Source: DASPXY01 sp038227745
Lineage (GTDB): Bacteria > Planctomycetota > Planctomycetia > Gemmatales > Gemmataceae
Assembly: GCA_038227745.1 (NCBI GenBank)
Contig: JBBRPS010000555.1
Location: 1 to 6,969, forward strand
DNA length: 6,969 bases
Direction: 5' to 3'
Shown: one piece after another, positions 4,570-6,969 of the stretch
How the letters are laid out: the number at the start of each line of letters is the position of its first letter
Position numbering within the stretch: the stretch's first letter is position 1
Position numbers and translations under genes: made by a program
Notes under the pieces: model-generated
What the model was told of the DNA's origin: nothing
What the model saw: only the letters and a program-made list of their open reading frames with translations
Database searches by the model: none

Positions 4570-5973
4570 GTGACACTGACCGGCTCTGGCCCGCAACACC
4601 CCATCGGCGTCACGCGCCGCGAATTGCTTCAGGTCGGCTACTCGGGCTTGCTCGGCATCGGCCTGTCGTCCCTGCTCGGCGGCCGTGCCGCGGCGGCTTC
4701 CCAGGTTTCGCCGGCGCGGCCCGCGCGGCGGCCGCGCTCCGTCATCCTCGTCTTCCTCACGGGGGCGCCGAGCCACCTGGACATGTTCGACCCCAAGCCG
4801 GACGCGCCCGCCGAGATCCGCGGCGAGTTCCAGTCCGTCGCCACCCATGTGCCCGAGCTGCGCGTCTGTGAGCACCTGCCGCGCCTGGCGGCGCGGGCGA
4901 ACAAGTACGCCGTCGTCCGCTCGCTGTCGCACCGCGACAACAACCACCTCGTCGCCACGCACCACCTCCTCACCGGGCACCAGCAGCCCGGCGCGTTCTT
5001 CGACAAGGTGGCCTCGCGCGACGACTGGCCCAGCTACGCCTCCACCCTGGACTACCTGCGGCCGCGCAGCGATGGCGTCCCCGGTGGCGTCAACCTGCCG
5101 ACGTTCCTCATGGAAGGGTCGCTCACCTGGCCGGGGCAGCACGCCGGCTTCCTCGGGCCGCGGCACGACCCCTGGCAGATCGCGCAGGACCCCAACCGCC
5201 CCGATTTCCGCGTGGACAGCCTGCGCCTGGCGCCGTCGCTGGAGGTCGAGCGGATCAACGACCGTCGTGCCCTCCTGGAGCAGATCGACCGCCAGCAAGT
5301 GCGGCTCACGGAACTCGCGGCGGCGCGGCGGCTGTCCGACCAGCAGCGGCTGGCGTACGCCATGCTGACCTCGGGCCACGTCGCCCGCGCCTTCGAGATC
5401 GAGCGCGAGCCGGCGGCGGTGCGCGACCGCTACGGACGGCACGCCTTCGGGCAGTCGCTGCTGCTGGCGCGGCGCCTGGTGCAGGCCGGGGTGCCGGTGG
5501 TGCAGGCGAACATGGGCCGCGCGCAGACCTGGGACTCGCACGGCGCGATCTTCACGCGGCTGAAAAACGACCTGCTGCCGCCGCTGGACCGCGGCGTCTC
5601 CGCCCTGCTCGACGACCTGGAGGCGACGGGCCTGCTGGACGAGACGATGGTGGTGCTGCTGGGCGAGTTCGGCCGGACGCCGCGCCTCAGCACGCCTCCG
5701 GGGAATGGGTCGGCCGGCCGCGACCACTGGGCGCCGTGCTTCTTCGGGCTGTTCGCGGGTGGCGGCGTGCGCGGCGGGCAGGTGATCGGCCGCTCCGACC
5801 GCATCGGGGCCTACCCCGCCACGACGCCGTACTCCCCGGACGACGTCGGCGCGACCGTCTATCACGTCCTGGGCGTCGATCCCGCCTCCGAGGTGCGCGA
5901 CCGTCAGGGCCGGCCGGTGCAGCTCAACCGCGGCGAAGTGATGCAGGCCCTCTTCAACGGCCGCTCGGCGTAG
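4570..5973 (+). CDS. DUF1501 domain-containing protein with Tat-like signal
   Basis: A 467-residue protein typical of planctomycete DUF1501 proteins, which belong to the alkaline phosphatase/sulfatase-like superfamily and have no settled function. The N-terminus has TRRELLQ (15-21) followed by a hydrophobic stretch to about 37 and AAAAS (40-44), which fits a twin-arginine export signal. Domain landmarks are FLTGAPSHLDMFDPKP (62-77), the His-rich SHRDNNHLVATHHLLTG (120-136), TWDSHG (320-325), GEFGRTP (365-371) and GRDHW (383-387). The conserved Asp/His residues are in the usual order and could bind metal. The end (YHVLGVDP, 431-438) is intact. In many planctomycetes DUF1501 genes stand next to DUF1549/DUF1553 cytochrome-like genes; none is adjacent here. 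GTG start with AGGAG 7 nt upstream. A strong inverted repeat follows the stop codon. Confidence 0.92.
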   Translation: MTLTGSGPQHPIGVTRRELLQVGYSGLLGIGLSSLLGGRAAAASQVSPARPARRPRSVILVFLTGAPSHLDMFDPKPDAPAEIRGEFQSVATHVPELRVCEHLPRLAARANKYAVVRSLSHRDNNHLVATHHLLTGHQQPGAFFDKVASRDDWPSYASTLDYLRPRSDGVPGGVNLPTFLMEGSLTWPGQHAGFLGPRHDPWQIAQDPNRPDFRVDSLRLAPSLEVERINDRRALLEQIDRQQVRLTELAAARRLSDQQRLAYAMLTSGHVARAFEIEREPAAVRDRYGRHAFGQSLLLARRLVQAGVPVVQANMGRAQTWDSHGAIFTRLKNDLLPPLDRGVSALLDDLEATGLLDETMVVLLGEFGRTPRLSTPPGNGSAGRDHWAPCFFGLFAGGGVRGGQVIGRSDRIGAYPATTPYSPDDVGATVYHVLGVDPASEVRDRQGRPVQLNRGEVMQALFNGRSA

Positions 5974-6154
5974 TACACGGCGGCAGCAATCGGTAGCCGT
6001 TTCGCCGCTCGCCCGAGGCACGCGGCGAAACGAACGGTCCCTCGTTGGTTCTGCTTCGACCTTCGTCGCCAGACAATCCATGCAGCGGCGGCTCTCGTCT
6101 ACAATCATGAGGCGGTATCCGAACGGGTCGTTCGTTGACAGAAAGGAAGACACC
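5974..6154 (+). other. Intergenic region DUF1501-DUF2330
   Basis: 181 bp holding the hairpin described separately and, probably, the DUF2330 promoter. TACAAT at 6100-6105 is a fair -10 box, but no good -35 is found 16-18 bp upstream. A short 5-bp stem (CGAAC 6120-6124 with GTTCG 6130-6134) lies just before the ribosome binding site. Confidence 0.35.
5998..6032 (+). terminator. Inverted repeat, likely terminator-like hairpin after the DUF1501 gene
   Basis: An 11-bp perfect stem: CGTTTCGCCGC (5998-6008) pairs with GCGGCGAAACG (6022-6032) around a 13-nt loop. It starts 24 bp after the TAG. There is no T-run behind it, so it is either an atypical intrinsic terminator or an mRNA 3'-end stabiliser. 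Its place between two co-directional genes fits transcript separation. Confidence 0.5.
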
Positions 6155-6969
6155 ATGCGAGGGGCTCACCGTTACTGGGTGCCGGCGGCGCTGGCGCTGG
6201 CCCTGTGCCAACCGCTCCGGGTAAGGGCGGCGTGCTGCTATTTCTCGGCGAAGGACCAGGACATTCTGCAGCCCGCGCAGAAGGCGTTTCTCACCTGGGA
6301 TCCGGAGCGGCAGCTGGAGACGTTCACCGTCCAGCCGAAGTTCGAGGGCAACGCCCAGGACTTCGGCATGGTGATCCCGACGCCGAGCCAGCCGAAACTG
6401 CACGAGATGCCCAGAGACTTCTTCAAGCACCTTGCCGTCTACTCCATCCTCAAGAAGCGCGAGTTCCCCCACTCCAAACTCCTCCCGGTTTTACGGGATA
6501 GACGCGCCCTCTTCCTGCCTGACAAGAAAGAGGCCGAAGTCGGCGCTGCCTCAAGGCCGGCCCGGCGCCCGAGCGTGGTGGTACTGGAGGCGGGCGTCGT
6601 CGGCTCGCTGGATTACAAGATCATTAGCGCGGAGCGCGCGGACGACCTGTACAAGTGGCTGAAGGACAACAAGTACAGCTACTACGGGGACGAGGGGACG
6701 CTGAACCACTACGTGCAGAAGAAGTGGGTCTTCACCGTCATGAAGATCGACACCATGCAGATGAAGAAGAACAAGGACGGCTCGTATGCGGGGGAGGTGA
6801 CCCCCACCCGCTTCCAGTTCTCCAGCGATAAACTCGTCTACCCGCTGCGCATCACCCAGATCTCGGTCAAGGACAAGACCGAGGCCCTCTTCTACGTCCA
6901 GGCCCCCTTCAAGATCGACCTGCCGGAGGACCTGTCCTATCAGCACCAGTGGGTGCCCATGCTCCAGGC
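6155..6969 (+). CDS. DUF2330 domain-containing secreted protein, 3' end cut by the window
   Basis: The reading frame is open from ATG 6155 to the last base: 271 complete codons with no stop. An AAGGAAG ribosome binding site (6143-6149) lies just upstream. A Sec-type signal peptide is visible: basic MRGAHR, a hydrophobic core WVPAALALALC (8-18), and a probable cleavage near VRAA (23-26). The mature part begins with a Cys-Cys pair (CCYFSAKDQ, 27-35). DUF2330 landmarks follow: FGMVIPTPSQPKL (70-82), VLEAGVVGSLDYKII (143-157), LYKWLKDNKY (165-174) and the YPLRITQIS stretch (229-237). The domain is common in planctomycetes and other bacteria with extracytoplasmic proteins; no biochemical role is known. 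Residues 122-140 (KKEAEVG, then an Arg/Pro-rich run) look like a flexible insert. The missing C-terminus often holds a membrane anchor in such proteins, which cannot be checked here. Confidence 0.9.
   Translation, partial: MRGAHRYWVPAALALALCQPLRVRAACCYFSAKDQDILQPAQKAFLTWDPERQLETFTVQPKFEGNAQDFGMVIPTPSQPKLHEMPRDFFKHLAVYSILKKREFPHSKLLPVLRDRRALFLPDKKEAEVGAASRPARRPSVVVLEAGVVGSLDYKIISAERADDLYKWLKDNKYSYYGDEGTLNHYVQKKWVFTVMKIDTMQMKKNKDGSYAGEVTPTRFQFSSDKLVYPLRITQISVKDKTEALFYVQAPFKIDLPEDLSYQHQWVPMLQ

Noticed and set aside
6135..6140. A perfect TTGACA upstream of the DUF2330 gene
   Set aside because: It lies only 14 bp before the ATG, inside the leader next to the ribosome binding site, so no -10 box or transcript start could fit before the gene.
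3850..6156. A 768-codon open frame on the minus strand covering the kinase and DUF1501 genes
   Set aside because: It is an Arg/Ala/Val-rich antisense shadow of two well-supported plus-strand genes and matches no family I know; long open shadows are expected at this GC content.

Overview
The window looks like chromosomal DNA from a high-GC planctomycete, probably of the Gemmataceae/Gemmatales type. The reasons are very GC-rich third codon positions, a DUF1501 protein with a Tat-like leader, a secreted DUF2330 protein, and two Uma2-family genes, a family strongly expanded in such genomes. This placement is inferred from gene content and composition; there is no rRNA or tRNA here to confirm it.

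Left half (63-3682) is a minus-strand cluster, read from right to left: ispH (4-hydroxy-3-methylbut-2-enyl diphosphate reductase, last step of the MEP isoprenoid pathway; all Fe-S and substrate residues present), a Uma2 endonuclease-like gene (copy B), a 236-bp non-coding scar, a second Uma2 gene (copy A), and a Gfo/Idh/MocA oxidoreductase that starts 6 nt after copy A stops. The scar explains the layout. It holds the last 59 codons of ispH joined directly to the first codons of the oxidoreductase gene. The ancestral order was therefore ispH-uma2-gfo, and a 969-bp segment running from inside gfo to inside ispH was duplicated in tandem; the second unit later lost 73 bp. Both breakpoints can be read to the base.

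Right half (3834-6969) is on the plus strand: a doubtful 33-codon ORF, a small P-loop kinase of the AAA_33 type, a DUF1501 protein with a likely Tat export signal, and a DUF2330 protein with a Sec-type signal peptide that runs off the window end. A strong inverted repeat separates DUF1501 from DUF2330. The kinase/ispH boundary is divergent.

I do not see a new defence, secretion or biosynthetic system. The most interesting material is in the duplication. The two Uma2 paralogues are about 92% identical at the N-terminal 40 residues and about 88% at the C-terminal 40, but only about 55% identical in the 120 residues between. A 24-bp palindromic element just upstream of each Uma2 gene is present in opposite orientation in the two units, which shows as an exact reverse-complement loop.
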